Part shown: positions 54,201 through 64,000 of the stretch, piece by piece | Numbering within the stretch: the first letter of the stretch is position 1 | Layout of the letters: each line of letters begins with the position of its first letter | NCBI GenBank assembly: GCA_022606425.2 | Contig: JAHDVF020000840.1 | Location: 1,240,001 to 1,304,000 of the forward strand | Source of the DNA: Lepidostoma basale | Lineage: Eukaryota; Arthropoda; Insecta; Trichoptera; Lepidostomatidae | Reading direction: 5' to 3' | DNA length: 64,000 bases | The notes under the pieces: generated by a model | Database searches by the model: none | Told to the model about the DNA's origin: nothing | The model's input: the letters and a program-made list of their open reading frames with translations, nothing else | Made by a program: the position numbers and the translations under genes

Positions 54201-56821
54201 AATTATCCTTTTTTGTTCATCATAATTTTTTTTGTTTATTTCAAAGAGTTCGGAAGGATACACTATATATTAATAATTGTGTGATCGATACAAATTAATA
54301 AAAAATATTTTAGAAACATGAAATAATAATGAGAAAAAAATAGTAATTTATCGATTACAGACATGTGCAGCGGAAGGACAAACCTTTAAAATGATTTAAA
54401 AAGTATATAAAAAAAAATAGAGAGGCTTTAAAAAAAATAATCATAAATTTTTCAACCTGTTCCCAAATAAATAATTTATTTACGCGAAATATTTAAAACT
54501 TTAGGTTTATCCTTCCGATAATGTTATAAACAAAAACCTCCCAAAATTGCAGCCAGAGCAGTCAATAACTTTTTGAGCCACAGCTGCAGCAGTTTTGGAA
54601 CATGCTGTTTCGAGATAATCGCGTTTAAAGTTTCATTGCGATCAAAATATTAGATTGAGTAACTTACCGAAGCACATATAATAAGCCTTCAGCTTCCTCG
54701 AAAAGCTGGTTAGGTAAGGGTTTGCTCCCCTTAAGTTAGAATGTATGTGGAGAACTTATTGCTATTATGTACATTCGTAGGGGTGCACATTTTTTTAGTA
54801 TTATTTTTCTCTATTTTTTATTGATTTGCTTTGTATGTTTATTTATTATTCGAAGAATTTAGTTCTATTCACCTAGCGAAGTGATATTGTAGACAGTCTT
54901 GAGTTAGACTAAAAGTTCCTTTCTAGAGTGTGTCTGAATTATTGACATAAATCACGAGTGGAGAAGTGGAAGTAATATATGTGTATGTATCTTGCCACCC
55001 TCACGCCTACGCTGTGCAATGTGTCATCAAATCATTATGATTAAATCTTGTTTTTCTGCTGATGACAGTACACAGTTGGTCAGCTGGGTTCATTTATAAA
55101 GTTAATTTCAGTATTTTTATCTGAAAAGATAGAAGTTGTGATTTTTTTTATAAATGCACAATTATTTGACATCAGATAATTTAATCTGATTGTGGATTTT
55201 TAAATTTATCATTGTCCGAGGTGACATAATGAACCATAAAAATTCAAATTTTAACTCATTTGAAACAAATGAGATTTTTTATTCTGTTCTATTTGAATAT
55301 ATATGACTAACTAACTAACTAACTAACCATCACGCCATTTCCCCGGAGGGGTAGGCAGAGAGGATGGATCGCCACACTGGCCTGTCCTGGCACACCTCTC
55401 GGGCTTCCTCCACATTCATACATCGCACCATGCACGCACGTCGATTATTCCGACTTCGAATTTGGCCGCCTTTTAGTAATTGGTTAATTTGGTCATGCCA
55501 TGTTTTCCTCGGTCGTCCTCGGCTTCTTTTCCCACTCACACTGCTTGTGTACAACTTTTTAACCATTCTACTCTCATCCATTCGTTCCATATGTCCGAAC
55601 CATCTCAGGGATCCTTTCTTAATTTTATTCATGATGCAGTCATCTGTCTTACATTTCTTTCTTATTTCATCGTTCGGTATTCTATCATACAACGTTTTCC
55701 CGCACATTCTTCTTAGTGATCTCATTTCTACGGCGTTTATCCTGCTTTCATCCTTCTTTTGCCAGCTCCAAGCTTCACTTCCATACATGAGGGTTGGCAC
55801 TAGAACTCCATTGTGTACTGTCATCTTTGCTTCTGTGGATATATTTCTATTTGCAGTAATGACTTTGAGTGCGCCATTTATTTTATTCCCAGCACCAACC
55901 CTCCTTTCGATGTCTTTCTCCATTTTTCCGTCTCTTGTAAACATGCTTCCCAGATACGTAAATTCAGTAACTTGCTCCAATTTCTCGCCCATCGCACTTA
56001 TATCACAAATCGTCATACATTCTTCTTTCTCGAAAACCATCACTTTAGATTTAGACACATTCATCACCAAGTCACTCTTTTTGCATGCCTCATACATCCT
56101 TGCCACTAAGACTTGCAAATTGTCTTTACTGTCAGCGATTAACACAGCATCGTCTGCATATAACAAACAGCTGACTGACAAACAATTCATCTTAGCACCA
56201 GCGTCTATGCCTTCAAGTTCTTTCATACACTTGTCCAAGTATAGATTGAACATATATGACAACTTGGGAATTTTGTGATTTAATGAAACTTTGCAATTGC
56301 AGGAAGCCAAGGAAGGCGCCATGCGGGACCGCAAGCGCTACCAGTACGAGGTGGACCGCATCCGCGAGGCGGTGCGCCAGAAGACACGCGTGAGGCTCGG
56401 CCCTCAGGCTCAAATTGGTAAACATTCAATCATTTCTTACTAAAACATAAACATATAAAATAATCTTATTTAAATATTAATTTGGTGTGTACCACCTCAT
56501 CAGAGTGAGGGATTGAGCACATCAGCATAATTTTTTATTGTAAAATAAGTATCAATACGTCTGAAGTAAATCGGGCCCATTTTATCCAAATAATGAGCGA
56601 ATCTGTTTGTTTTGTAGCCAAGCCTATCCGTGCGGGTCAGGGCCCTCTGGTGGCGGGAGCCGTGCGGCCGCTGCAGCCAGACAACAAGCGCAAGTCCATC
56701 ATCATCGGAGGCAGTCGGGGTGAGTTGACTCTGGCTGACTTGTTCCACTGCGCCTTCATCAGGCACTAGTGTGGCGACTCCCTCTGACTGATGCTCTCTT
56801 CTGGTTGCAGATGAGAGTTGA
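42269..56821 (+). CDS. Khc: Kinesin-1 heavy chain (conventional kinesin), complete
   Basis: ATP-driven microtubule motor for plus-end transport of vesicles, mitochondria and RNPs. Exons: 42269-42409, 44129-44300, 44516-44659, 44803-44946, 45055-45179, 45349-45602, 46918-47026, 47695-47829, 48954-49120, 49247-49436, 49866-50015, 50177-50317, 50686-50859, 51346-51497, 51585-51686, 53382-53499, 53926-54150, 56303-56417, 56618-56719, 56811-56821. All phases agree; the product is 956 residues, close to the family's usual 960-975. Motor: P-loop GQTSSGKT (90-97), switch [10 protein letters not shown], switch II DLAGSE, neck linker and neck coil [18 protein letters not shown]. Then come stalk coiled coils, the cargo-binding tail coil ([20 protein letters not shown]) and the autoinhibitory IAK motif (919-921) in PQAQIAKPIR. 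The ATG was chosen because [20 protein letters not shown] is the conserved N-terminus. The final exon supplies only the last residues, DES. Confidence 0.97.
42410..44128 (+). other. Khc: Khc intron 1 with FB1 arm and LINE-C tail
   Basis: AT-rich. At 43735-43800 an FB1 right arm (cattcccatgaaatttaata). At 43855-43940 a minus-strand LINE-C 3' tail (aaatcaaatcagtttattat). The open frame continuing from exon 1 to 42736 is intron read-through with no kinesin similarity. Confidence 0.5.
45783..46582. mobile_element. Candidate non-autonomous element in Khc intron 6
   Basis: Near the left end, cccatgtggtcaattcagtt is matched by an inverted aactcaattgaccacatgg near the right end. Outer words ttaacgtaccg and, inverted, ttaaccgtcgcg suggest TTAA borders. 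Inside are two diverged direct copies (tacgttcaagacaacgagta and tacgttcaaaacagcgagta) and a CpG-rich run at 46056-46086. No transposase is visible. Confidence 0.45.
47320..47592. mobile_element. FB1 fold-back element in Khc intron 7
   Basis: The clearest FB1 copy. Left arm: tatttcttgaacagtgatg, aaaacatctgttttctagaa, gtttaattatattttatggg, aatgacatgtttcaccttgc, taaggcattatcacatg. Right arm: catttgataataccttagca, aggcaaaacgtgtcattccc, acttctagaaaatagacat. The loop of about 75 bases has no coding content. Confidence 0.8.
47830..48490 (+). other. Khc: Khc intron 8, first part
   Basis: At 48095-48180 a degraded repeat (atgtagtctgctgcagttc, aaatgtagcctgctgcacta) resembles 53560-53625 in intron 16. 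Otherwise nothing recognised. Confidence 0.4.
48500..48757 (-). mobile_element. LINE-C 3' end in Khc intron 8
   Basis: The minus-strand frame contains [20 protein letters not shown], then [19 protein letters not shown]. The plus-strand start is aatcaaatcagtttattttc. Antisense to Khc and 5'-truncated. Confidence 0.8.
49573..49822 (-). mobile_element. SINE-T, near full length, in Khc intron 10
   Basis: The plus strand reads attattttgttgaatcgctc, tagctaatctatcgccattt, ccagaccaaagacagtgtg, gggaatcgaacccggaacc and cactcggccatgaaggtc: tail, body and tRNA-like head in inverse order. It ends 43 bases before the exon 11 acceptor. Confidence 0.85.
50405..50600 (+). mobile_element. LINE-B-like remnant in Khc intron 12
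   Basis: The plus strand reads [20 protein letters not shown] and [10 protein letters not shown], matching the RNTEIREICxVxDVVRWGR region of LINE-B-like polymerases. It fills most of the intron. Confidence 0.6.
51056..51287. mobile_element. FB2 fold-back element in Khc intron 13
   Basis: Left arm: acaaattattttgatgagat, caacagttgtttcgccaacc, gcataatcaggtgttac. Right arm: gtaacacctgatgatgccaa, gtaggcaaaacagctgtgg, tgacaatctcattaaaataa. Arms of about 100 bases; the loop is about 15. Confidence 0.8.
51585..51993 (+). CDS. Khc: Khc exon 15 read-through: possible alternative terminal exon
   Basis: The kinesin frame of exon 15 (51585-51686) does not close at its donor, which is a weak GTCCGT, but stays open for another 102 codons to TAA at 51991-51993. 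The extension starts [20 protein letters not shown] and continues [22 protein letters not shown]-rich and protein-like in the first part. Its last part, from about 51930, is hydrophobic and less like coding DNA. Using it would give an 868-residue kinesin without the last coil, tail and IAK motif. A retained intron of no consequence is the alternative. Confidence 0.4.
51994..53381 (+). other. Khc: Khc intron 15; possible 3'UTR of the short isoform
   Basis: Contrary to the neighbouring introns, I recognise no transposon here. Two AATAAA signals lie at 52309-52314 and 52326-52331, followed by a GT-rich stretch (tttgtgtgagaag). These are the expected marks of a polyadenylation site about 330 bases after the read-through stop. 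The remainder has patches of higher GC (52730-52810, 52990-53090). Confidence 0.4.
53500..53925 (+). other. Khc: Khc intron 16
   Basis: AT-rich, with a degraded repeat at 53540-53640 (gtagtcgactgcattcttag, gaagccagccgcatagtgg) related to the one at 48095-48180. Confidence 0.4.
54151..55298 (+). other. Khc: Khc intron 17, first part
   Basis: About 1.1 kb of AT-rich sequence with no repeat or frame recognised. Confidence 0.35.
55308..56251 (-). mobile_element. LINE-A copy with intact 3' frame, in Khc intron 17
   Basis: The minus-strand frame is open over the entire element, about 305 codons to the stop at 55330. It includes [19 protein letters not shown] with the catalytic [82 protein letters not shown] and [12 protein letters not shown] 9-base duplication, atatatgac, flanks it at 55299-55307 and 56252-56260. 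It is 5'-truncated but undecayed, so it is a young insertion, antisense to Khc. Confidence 0.9.
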
Positions 56822-58045
56822 GCGGTGACGCTGCCCGAGTAGGAAGAGAAGCTGTGTGCCTCGAGGGAGAGAAGGCCCGCCAACCGAGATCCTCGAGGAT
56901 TCTTACCCTAAATAATTTATGTACAGCTTTGTGATGGTACTATTACACTTTGCTTATTGTATTTAAGAAGTTATTATGAATTTTTATTTATTTACCTAAT
57001 AATATATATTTTGAAATTTGCTTACAAGATCTCTCTAATGAAAGATAACGCTTGTTCGCTGGACTAACCGCCAGCGTAGTCGCGTCACGCTTCCTTCTGT
57101 AGGTATCCCCCCGGCTCCCCGGGAATAGTTTGGGTGTTGAGAAAGCTTTTGTGTATACTTTGTAACGTCGCTTTGTGTCAGGAAGAGTAAACACCGAGAT
57201 GCTCGCACCTTTATTTTTATATTTGCGAGAAGGAAGGTGAAGAGAAGGATAGCGCAGCTATTGGAATATTTTTATTATCGCTCGGTCCAAAGATCTTTTA
57301 TAATCTAACGCTTAATTTATTTTATTTCGCCAAATTTTATATAAACAATTTTTGTAAAATGAAGTTTACGATATATTTTGTATAACGAAGGATACCGTCG
57401 CATCGGCAACAATTATATCTCGAATAACTTCCCGCCGGCCCCTGCGCCGCCCGCACGCGGCAGGTTCATGTTGTGATTTAAGTTTACTTCTGAGGGAAGT
57501 GATACTAACGGTGCTACGTGCAAGTATCGTCTGGCGGGCCGCGGGCCCCCGACACCCGGCCAGTGGCGAGGCTTGTTCTTTTATACTAAACTTGAATTAT
57601 TTTACTCTATTAACGGCTCGGACGGAATGGCAGTTTGGCGAGGTGTGCTCCGGATGTATTTGCATTTGATTAAGTTTAAGTTCCCACTCCGTAGAGCACT
57701 GAGAGCTGAGGAAGGAAGCCCCTCTTGTGTTACTTATTACCTTAAGTAGATTTAACTAAACAAATGTTACGTTAATAGTGAATTATTTAGTCGCAATCGT
57801 ATCGGGGAGGACTCTTGCCCGCGCACTTAGTGATTTATTCTAATATCTTTTGTATGTATTTAATATTCTTAAGCGGAAACAGAAAGCGTTACTTTCCTGT
57901 AATTTATTTCCCGTTAGTATATAATTTAATATAGGTGTAAAGTATTTTCAGTTGTTTTCATACTGTCCAGTAAATGTCTCGCGTATTGTCCGTCGCCTCG
58001 GCTCCGCTCACACTCACTCTGCAGTTCTTTTATTAATAAATTGTA
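56822..58045 (+). other. Khc: Khc 3'UTR
   Basis: Follows the TGA at 56819-56821. There are AATAAA signals at 58035-58040 and further ones at 58156-58161 and 58187-58192, so the end may vary between about 58.06 and 58.21 kb. The region is free of recognisable transposons and has moderate GC, as expected for transcribed sequence. Confidence 0.65.
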
Positions 58046-58192
58046 TTCTGCAATCACACAATGGCCGTCTTTCACTTTCACTTTCCCCCTTCCCAACAAG
58101 GATCTGAGGGTACTTGCTAAGTGTACCCTACCGTGCTGCTGTATTATCTTTCACAAATAAAGTTAATAAGGAATAGGTAAGTTTACAATAAA
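58035..58192 (+). terminator. Khc: Candidate Khc polyadenylation signals
   Basis: Three AATAAA hexamers (58035, 58156, 58187). The first is followed within 20-40 bases by gcaatcacacaatggccgtc; the second and third by T-rich sequence. Confidence 0.5.
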
Positions 58193-58209
58193 GTTTAAAT
58201 TCTTCTTAA

Positions 58210-58715
58210 AAATGCAAACGAATTTAGTCAATGTGAATTCAAGTTGAATTAAAATAATTGAATAAAATATTTTGTTCATTAAAATAAAGTCTTCAATTGG
58301 AGGTACAAGACCATGGTAAGTAGTTATTATAACAGATGGCAGTTTACATAGATTTTATTGTCAGATTATTTTACTTATAACAGTTACTTCAAAAAATTAT
58401 TATAAATTAGAAATAACCATTATTCCAGTATTTATTTTTGGGAATGTAAGGTTACATATAATGGGAATATTATACCTAAATCCTGGCAACAACGATAATG
58501 TAAACAATAGTTTTCGATATGTAGTTTAATTTCCTACCATTTTATGAATTGTTTTTTTATTATTTATCTTCCATTGTTTTTTTGCTGTCCTGATTCTGAT
58601 AGCAAACTCAGAAAATAAAAATATTTATATTTATGGTAGCACATCCTTCTCACCAAAAGAAATAAAATTTGAGTGAATTTGAAGGTTGGTTATTGAGATA
58701 TGTAATATGTTGTAA
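58210..58715. other. Intergenic, nothing recognised
   Basis: AT-rich, with no frame or repeat identified. Confidence 0.35.
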
Positions 58716-58729
58716 CCTAAATATCTACA

Positions 58730-60203
58730 ACAAACCATCACACCGTTTCTCTGCAGGGGTAGGCAGAGAGAATGGACCTACTCTATCCTGACATACCTCT
58801 CTAGCTTCCTCCACATTCATACAGCGAGTCATACACGCACGTCGATTCTTCCGGCATCTGACATGACCAACCTTCAAAATTTGATTAATTTGGTCATGCC
58901 ATGTTTTCCTCGGTCTACCTCGACTCCGTACTCCATTTGCATCGTTAACATAAACTTTTTTAACCATTCTTTCTTCACCCATGCGCTCCATATGTCCGAA
59001 CCAACGCAACAATCTTTTCATAATTTTGTTCATAATACCTTCTTTCGCTCTACATTCCTTTCTAATATCAGCATTTGAGATTCTATCGTACATCGTTCTA
59101 CCACACATACTCGTACGTCTTAGGGACCTCATCTCTACTGCATTTATTCTGCTCTTATCTTTCTTCTGCCAGTTCCATGCTTCGCTTCCATACATAAGGG
59201 TTAGGACTAGAACTCCATTGTGAACGGCCATTTTCGCTTTCATTGATAATTTCTTGTTTCCAATAACTATTTTTAAAGCTCCATTCACTTTGTTACCCGC
59301 ACTAACCCTTCTTTCAACATCACTCTCCGTTTGGCCATCCGCTGAGAACATGCTACCTAAATACACAAATTCCCTCACTTGTTTCAAGTTCTCTTCATTC
59401 ACACTTATATTACAAACTGTCATTTGCTCTTCCCTTTCAAAAACTAACACCTTTGACTTTCTGACATTTATTATTAAATCGTTCGACTTGCATACCTCAT
59501 ACATTTTCGACACCAAGACTTGTAATTCGTCCACACTATCCGCAACGAGAACGGCATCAGACAATTTACATACAGATCACTCATCTTAGCACCAGCATTT
59601 ATACCTTTAAGTTCTTTCATACACTTGTCCGTATACAGATTGAACAACCATGGAGACAGCACGCAGCCCTGCTTAACACCCTTTGTGATATGAAACCATG
59701 GCGTCATGTCCCCATTTACCATAACACTGGCAGTGCTCCCTTCGTAGAGAGAAGCAACCGCCCGTATTAGTTTTGTGCTCACTCCGTATTTGGACAAGAT
59801 TGATCACAGTTTATCTCTATTCACTCGATCATAGGCTTTTTGCAAATCGACAAACGCACAGAAAAGCTTACGGTTTTTGGCCATAAACTTCTCCGCAAGC
59901 GTTCGAAGTGCAAACATCTGATCCCTACATCCTCTTTCGGTCATAAAAGCGCCTTGAACATCCCATACTCTTTCAGTCGTCGGCTTTTTTACTCTTTCTA
60001 TTAAAATTCGATCGTAGAGTTTACCAACGGCGCTTAATAGACTTATTGCCCGGTGTTTTCCACAGTCCATATGAGACCCCTTTCCCTTATATAGAGGCAT
60101 GATAACAGCCCTCCTCCAGTCGAGCGGCGTATATCCCTCCTCTAAACACTGGTTAAAGAGTCTAACCATGCTGAAACCACCAGCCCACCGTTTTTGATAA
60201 ACT
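58730..60203 (-). mobile_element. LINE-A copy with most of the polymerase, catalytic box deleted
   Basis: Minus strand from 60169: MVRLFNQCLEEGYTPLDWRR, MPLYKGKGSHMDCGKHRAIS, LLSAVGKLYDRILIERVKK, LFCAFVDLQKAYDRVNRD (first catalytic block), then GDMTPWFHITKGVKQGCVLS (the QGCVLSP block). The frame breaks at about 59560, and the C-terminal half continues from DAVLVADSVDELQVLVSKM to the end. A 13-base duplication, ctaaatatctaca, flanks it at 58717-58729 and 60204-60216. It is 5'-truncated, with no endonuclease. Confidence 0.9.
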
Positions 60204-60429
60204 CTAAATATCTACAGGCTCTGTATAAGACAGAACTACTAGTGTTAAGACAAGGTAATGTTTTATTGTTCTTAAATATACTCCAGCAATACTATCCTTT
60301 CAGCAGAATAAACATAAAGTCAGAAAAAAACATGTATAATAAATATTTAACATTATTCTATGTATTAAAGATTTCAATTAATAATATTAATAAAGTTATC
60401 CCTTAAACATTAGTATGACTGTAGGTACT

Positions 60430-60680
60430 GACGACCTTCATGGCCGAGTGTTATGTGCTACGATTGCCAAACCGAAAGTTCCGGGTTCGATTCCCAGCGA
60501 TGGTAGTGTGATTGTCACACTGTCATTGGTCTGGTATACAATTCATGTGATGATAAAATGGCGATAGATTAGCCACCTATCACATGTCATGAGAAAACAT
60601 ATGATAGCTATACTCTTTACATCAATTTGGCTCGCGCTGTAATAATGTAAAGAGCGATTAAACAAAATAATAATAATAAG
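60430..60680 (+). mobile_element. SINE-T, full length
   Basis: Head tgacgaccttcatggccgag, gttccgggttcgattcccag; body cacactgtcattggtctgg, agattagccacctatcacat; tail atcaatttggctcgcgctg, aaagagcgattaaacaaaa and a TAATAATAA run. It serves as the reference copy for this window. Confidence 0.85.
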
Positions 60681-60956
60681 TAGAAATTTATAACTTTCTA
60701 GAGATTACAGCAGTTTCTCTTACAATACATGAATAAACAATACAGATCTTAGTGGTTTGACAAAACATCTAATTTGAAATTAATACAAATTTGTAACCAT
60801 AATAACGATTTATATTTAACTAATACATAACAAAGTTAGTTACTTGGACAATTTGCATCATTCATATGTTAGAACACACTAGCATTTAAAATTATTGAAA
60901 ATATGAAAGGTGTCAAATATATGAGTTAAAAAAAAATAGCTCAAACTTCCCACATG
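60681..60956. other. AT-rich, nothing recognised
   Basis: No feature seen. Confidence 0.35.
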
Positions 60957-60958
60957 TA

Positions 60959-61794
60959 TTAGGTGTTTCGGAAAGTTCGGTCCCTTTTACAACAGAGGGT
61001 TCTGGCCGCTTCAAATCTGGAGGCCATTTTGTTCTGGCCATCTGTCAATTAAGTTCAGTTCGCAAATGTTTGTCATTCTCACAACATTTGTTTTATTGCT
61101 CCATAAAACGTTGACTTTCGTGGTAAATAAGAAGCATATGCGGGAAGTTTTGGTTTGAAGAGTGCATTTGAGGAGCATAAAATGCTTGTGGAAGTTTATG
61201 GCGATCATACCCCATCAGATAAATCATGCAGAGAATGGTATAGACGCTTCAAAGCTGGTAATTTTAGCGTTGACGACAAAGATCGCCCTGTAAGACCTAA
61301 AAAGTTTGACCGAAAAATGTACTCCTCAAATTGGGTGAAATAGTCTCGGGGGAAATCTACCGACAATAACCAATGGGATTAAAGCAGGCACTGGCTGAAA
61401 AATGACCGGAATGGGGCCACAGGCACAGCAAGCTGATTCTTCAACACGACAACGCTCAACCTCACATCGCAATCGCGGTCAAAAACTACATACAGAGTGT
61501 GGGTTGGGAGATTAAACCGCACCCCCCTTATTCATTAGATGTGGCACCATTGGCCTACCACTTGTTTAAATCCATGATGCATGCCTTAAAAGGGCAGCAC
61601 TTCCATCCATATGCAGATGTCAAGAATTGGGTCCAATGCCTGGATAATTTAAAAGATGAGGCATTTTTTCGACAATGGATTCATCTATTGCCAGAAAGAT
61701 GGGAAAAGTAGCAGCTAATGATGGACAATATTTTGATTGATGTATTTTTTATTTTACCTTTCAAATAAATGTACCAACTTTCCGAAACACCCAA
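60959..61794 (+). mobile_element. Mariner transposon, internally deleted
   Basis: Inverted ends (ttaggtgtttcggaaagttc and, inverted, ttgggtgtttcggaaagttg), flanked by TA at 60957-60958 and 61795-61796. The plus-strand N-terminal frame reads HTPSDKSCREWYRRFKAGNF with VDDKDRPVRPKKF, the mariner helix-turn-helix region. After a deletion the C-terminus reads LQHDNAQPHIAIAVKNYIQS, HPPYSLDVAPLAYHLFKSM and FRQWIHLLPERWEK. The second catalytic Asp (HDNAQPH) remains, the first is lost, and the third position reads LAYHLF where LAYDLF is usual. 836 bp. Confidence 0.9.
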
Positions 61795-61796
61795 TA

Positions 61797-62564
61797 GAAG
61801 GGTAATCGATGATGGCTCTTTAATTACCACTTTTTTTTGGTAAATTAGCAACAAGGTTAAAAAAAAAAAATTCTTTACATAAAATATAAATATTTTTTCT
61901 CATACTAATTCCAATAAAAATTATATTGAATAATTAAAACACACCCGACAGTGTATTGTCCCAGCACAATGAATATAGAATATAAAATAAATTATAATTT
62001 GTAGTGTGAAAATATATATTTACAAGACATAAGGTACAAGTGTTTGAGGTAAATTAATAGACTATTTGTTCAATTATGCATAGAGAAACAAAAATTAAGC
62101 ACATACAATATTCAGTAAAATTATATTTTGATAATCACTTTAAATTTAATTCACTGCAGAAATGTTTTTACAGGTCTAAAATTTAATTGTTATAATTTAT
62201 TTCTACTTTCGAAAGAAAGAAAAGTGGAAACACATTGTTAAATATTGGCCATTAACATAATACATATTTGAGTAATTGATAGGTATTATTTAAATAAATG
62301 GAAATAAAAATAATCATAGATAATGTTAAATGTTAAATTCATCACGGAATGTTAAATTCATCATTACATACTTCAATGAATTTATACTTTAAAAGAAAAA
62401 ATAATAATAATTAGTCATTTTAATAAAATAAATACAATTTGCAAAATTAAATACTGCTTTGAATAATAAAATTAGATTGAAATAAAGTGTTCTATTACTA
62501 ATTCCACCAAAAATTCCAAAGATAATATTTTATCTCAGGATATTTTGAAATGCAATATTTATTT
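61797..62564. other. AT-rich, nothing recognised
   Basis: No gene or repeat identified. Confidence 0.35.
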
Positions 62565-62566
62565 TA

Positions 62567-63870
62567 CAAGGTGCGGCAAAACAGACAGTGCAATTTTGAA
62601 GGACTATTAAAAAAAAACAGCGCAATTTACAGAAATGAGATTAATTTTATTTTATTTGGTACATCATGCCGTTTTACGCATCAAGTCTTGAAGATGACAT
62701 CAGAAAGATGATGGCCCCCAGCAGCGATACATTGATGAAGGCGATTTCTGAAGTTATCGGCTGCATTTTGGCACATCTCGATGGGCTTAGCGGCGATTTC
62801 CTCCCGAATTCGATCCTAAAGTTCTTCCAAGGTGTAAGGTTGATGTTTAAAAACTTGTTCCTTCGGATAGCCCCACAGGAAAAAGTCACAAATGCTTAAA
62901 TCAAGCTGAGCGCACGGGCCATTCCACGTCACCCCTCAGAGATTGAGGCGCGCAGGGAACATCTGTCGCAGTGTTGTCATCGAAACTCGAGCAGTATGGG
63001 CCGTAGCACCGTCCTGTTGAAACCAGATATATCCCAGATCTGATTCCTTTATTAGTTCTTCCAATTGAGGTTTAAAATTTTTTTCCAACATGGAAACATA
63101 ACGTTGAGCGTTGACAGTCACGGTTCGTCCATTCTTCTCGAAAAAATACGGCCCAATCACCCCAAATTTGGAAATCGCACACCACACAGTCACTTTTGGG
63201 GAGTGAAGAGGTCTCTCGTGAAGTTGCCTTGGGTTATTTTCAGTCCAGTACCGAAAATTTTGTTTATTCACCGCTCCACAGAGATGAAAGTGGGCCTCTT
63301 CACTACTGAAAAAAGTTGACCTCGCATGCATTCGGTTCAACATTTCTTGGGAGCGATTCATGCGTTTTTCATAGTTGGGAGGTTTCAACTCTTGGACAAT
63401 CATAATCTTGTAGAGGTGGAATGATAAGTCTTGATGCAAAATCCTCCTTAGTGAGTGGTCAGCAATGCCCTATTCAATTGCATGCTTCTGGGCAGAGGGC
63501 CGAGGCTCAGTTCAATAGCTTCTCTCACTCTCGTTAAATTTTCGGGTGTTCTTACGGTTTTGGGTCTTCCTAAACTCCTAGGTCTTAGTGTGGAACCAGT
63601 TCCTTCTAATGTACGCACCCAAGTCTAGATTAAATTACGGTGAGGGACGGTATCACGACGCCCAAGATTGAAGTGCAGCCAAAAGGCCCGCTGGGTGGCG
63701 ATGACAGAATGGCCATTTTCAAGAAACGTGCGGACGGCAAAGCCCCGGTGTTGTTCGGAACCATGGCAACGACTGAAAACGGCAAGACTCTCGAGATACA
63801 ATGAGACCACTCCCCCCACACGGAATGTACCGGCCTTTCAAAACTGCACTGTCTGTTTTGCCGCACCCTG
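62567..63870 (-). mobile_element. Tc1/mariner-superfamily transposon, decayed transposase
   Basis: Inverted ends caaggtgcggcaaaacagac and, inverted, cagggtgcggcaaaacagac, with flanking TA at 62565-62566 and 63871-63872; 1304 bp. Minus-strand pieces in order: HRGFAVRTFLENGHSVIATQ, then RPKTVRTPENLTRVREAIEL; then from 63439 a 167-codon frame with LHERPLHSPKVTVWCAISKF, VIGPYFFEKNGRTVTVN and WFQQDGATAHTARVSM. After a stop the end continues LSICDFFLWGY and TLEELQDRIREEIAAKPIEM. The first catalytic position reads SSEEAHF, where SDEAHF would be expected. A dead element. Confidence 0.9.
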
Positions 63871-63872
63871 TA

Positions 63873-64000
63873 TATACAAGTGTACCATATTAAATGAAAA
63901 TGGTTTGTATATATATTTTATTTGCAATAAAAATAATCTAATGGAGAAATATAACCTCATTTGATTTGCGAGATGTTATTAAAATCTTTTCTTATTATTT
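63873..64000. other. AT-rich end of window
   Basis: Nothing recognised. Confidence 0.3.

Noticed and set aside
55364..56278. 304-codon plus-strand frame
   Set aside because: Complement of the LINE-A polymerase; the minus-strand reading has the YADD motif and family similarity, this one does not.

Overview
This is an insect nuclear genomic window, most probably from a moth or butterfly (Lepidoptera). The reasons are short GC-rich exons set in AT-rich introns, a very dense load of truncated non-LTR retrotransposons, tRNA-derived SINEs and fold-back elements, and protein-coding exons closely matching insect beta-PS integrin and insect conventional kinesin. The order is inferred from the style of the repeats and is not proven by any single gene.

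Two host genes are present, arranged head to head. On the minus strand, about 2.06-14.39 kb holds ten consecutive coding exon positions of a beta-PS type integrin beta subunit (myospheroid orthologue): signal peptide, PSI, hybrid, beta-I domain and the first cysteine-rich EGF-like part. One of these positions is present twice, as two 85-nt alternative exons. The EGF-rich stalk, membrane segment and cytoplasmic tail lie beyond the left edge. On the plus strand, 42.27-56.82 kb holds a complete kinesin-1 heavy chain gene (Khc) of 20 coding exons, predicted 956 residues, with a 3'UTR of about 1.2 kb. A non-coding exon with an arthropod initiator and a strong splice donor lies on the minus strand at 40.5-40.7 kb. 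It is the best candidate for the integrin transcription start and would put the two starts about 1.5 kb apart.

The interval 14.4-40.5 kb is probably the long 5' intron of the integrin gene. It is packed with repeats: at least two RTE-like LINE families, several jockey-like LINE 3' ends, a tRNA-derived SINE family, and six kinds of inverted-repeat (fold-back or MITE-like) element. They are often nested, and target-site duplications make the order of insertion readable. The right end (58.7-64 kb) holds a LINE with a broken catalytic box, an internally deleted mariner and a decayed Tc1/mariner-superfamily element, each with recognisable ends.

The most interesting observations are: (1) a tandem pair of equal-length alternative exons covering the specificity-determining loop of the integrin beta-I domain; (2) an open reading frame running through a weak splice donor of Khc exon 15 into its own stop, UTR-like sequence and polyadenylation signals, which would make a kinesin lacking the tail and IAK motif; (3) distant non-coding first-exon candidates for the integrin; (4) triple-nested transposon insertions and a 250-bp almost loop-free hairpin; (5) a LINE derivative in which the 3' end is fused directly to the 5' leader. 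I saw no CRISPR array, rRNA gene or genuine tRNA gene.

Names used below: LINE-A (RTE-like; C-terminus with a [10 protein letters not shown] motif; CTAA-repeat tail), LINE-B (RTE-like; GRPPKRW motif), LINE-C (LRQRQHRLFY motif; GATTTGATTT tail), jockey-like D (TTATTATT tail), jockey-like E (GTCCAA-repeat tail), SINE-T (tRNA-derived), FB1-FB6 (fold-back families).
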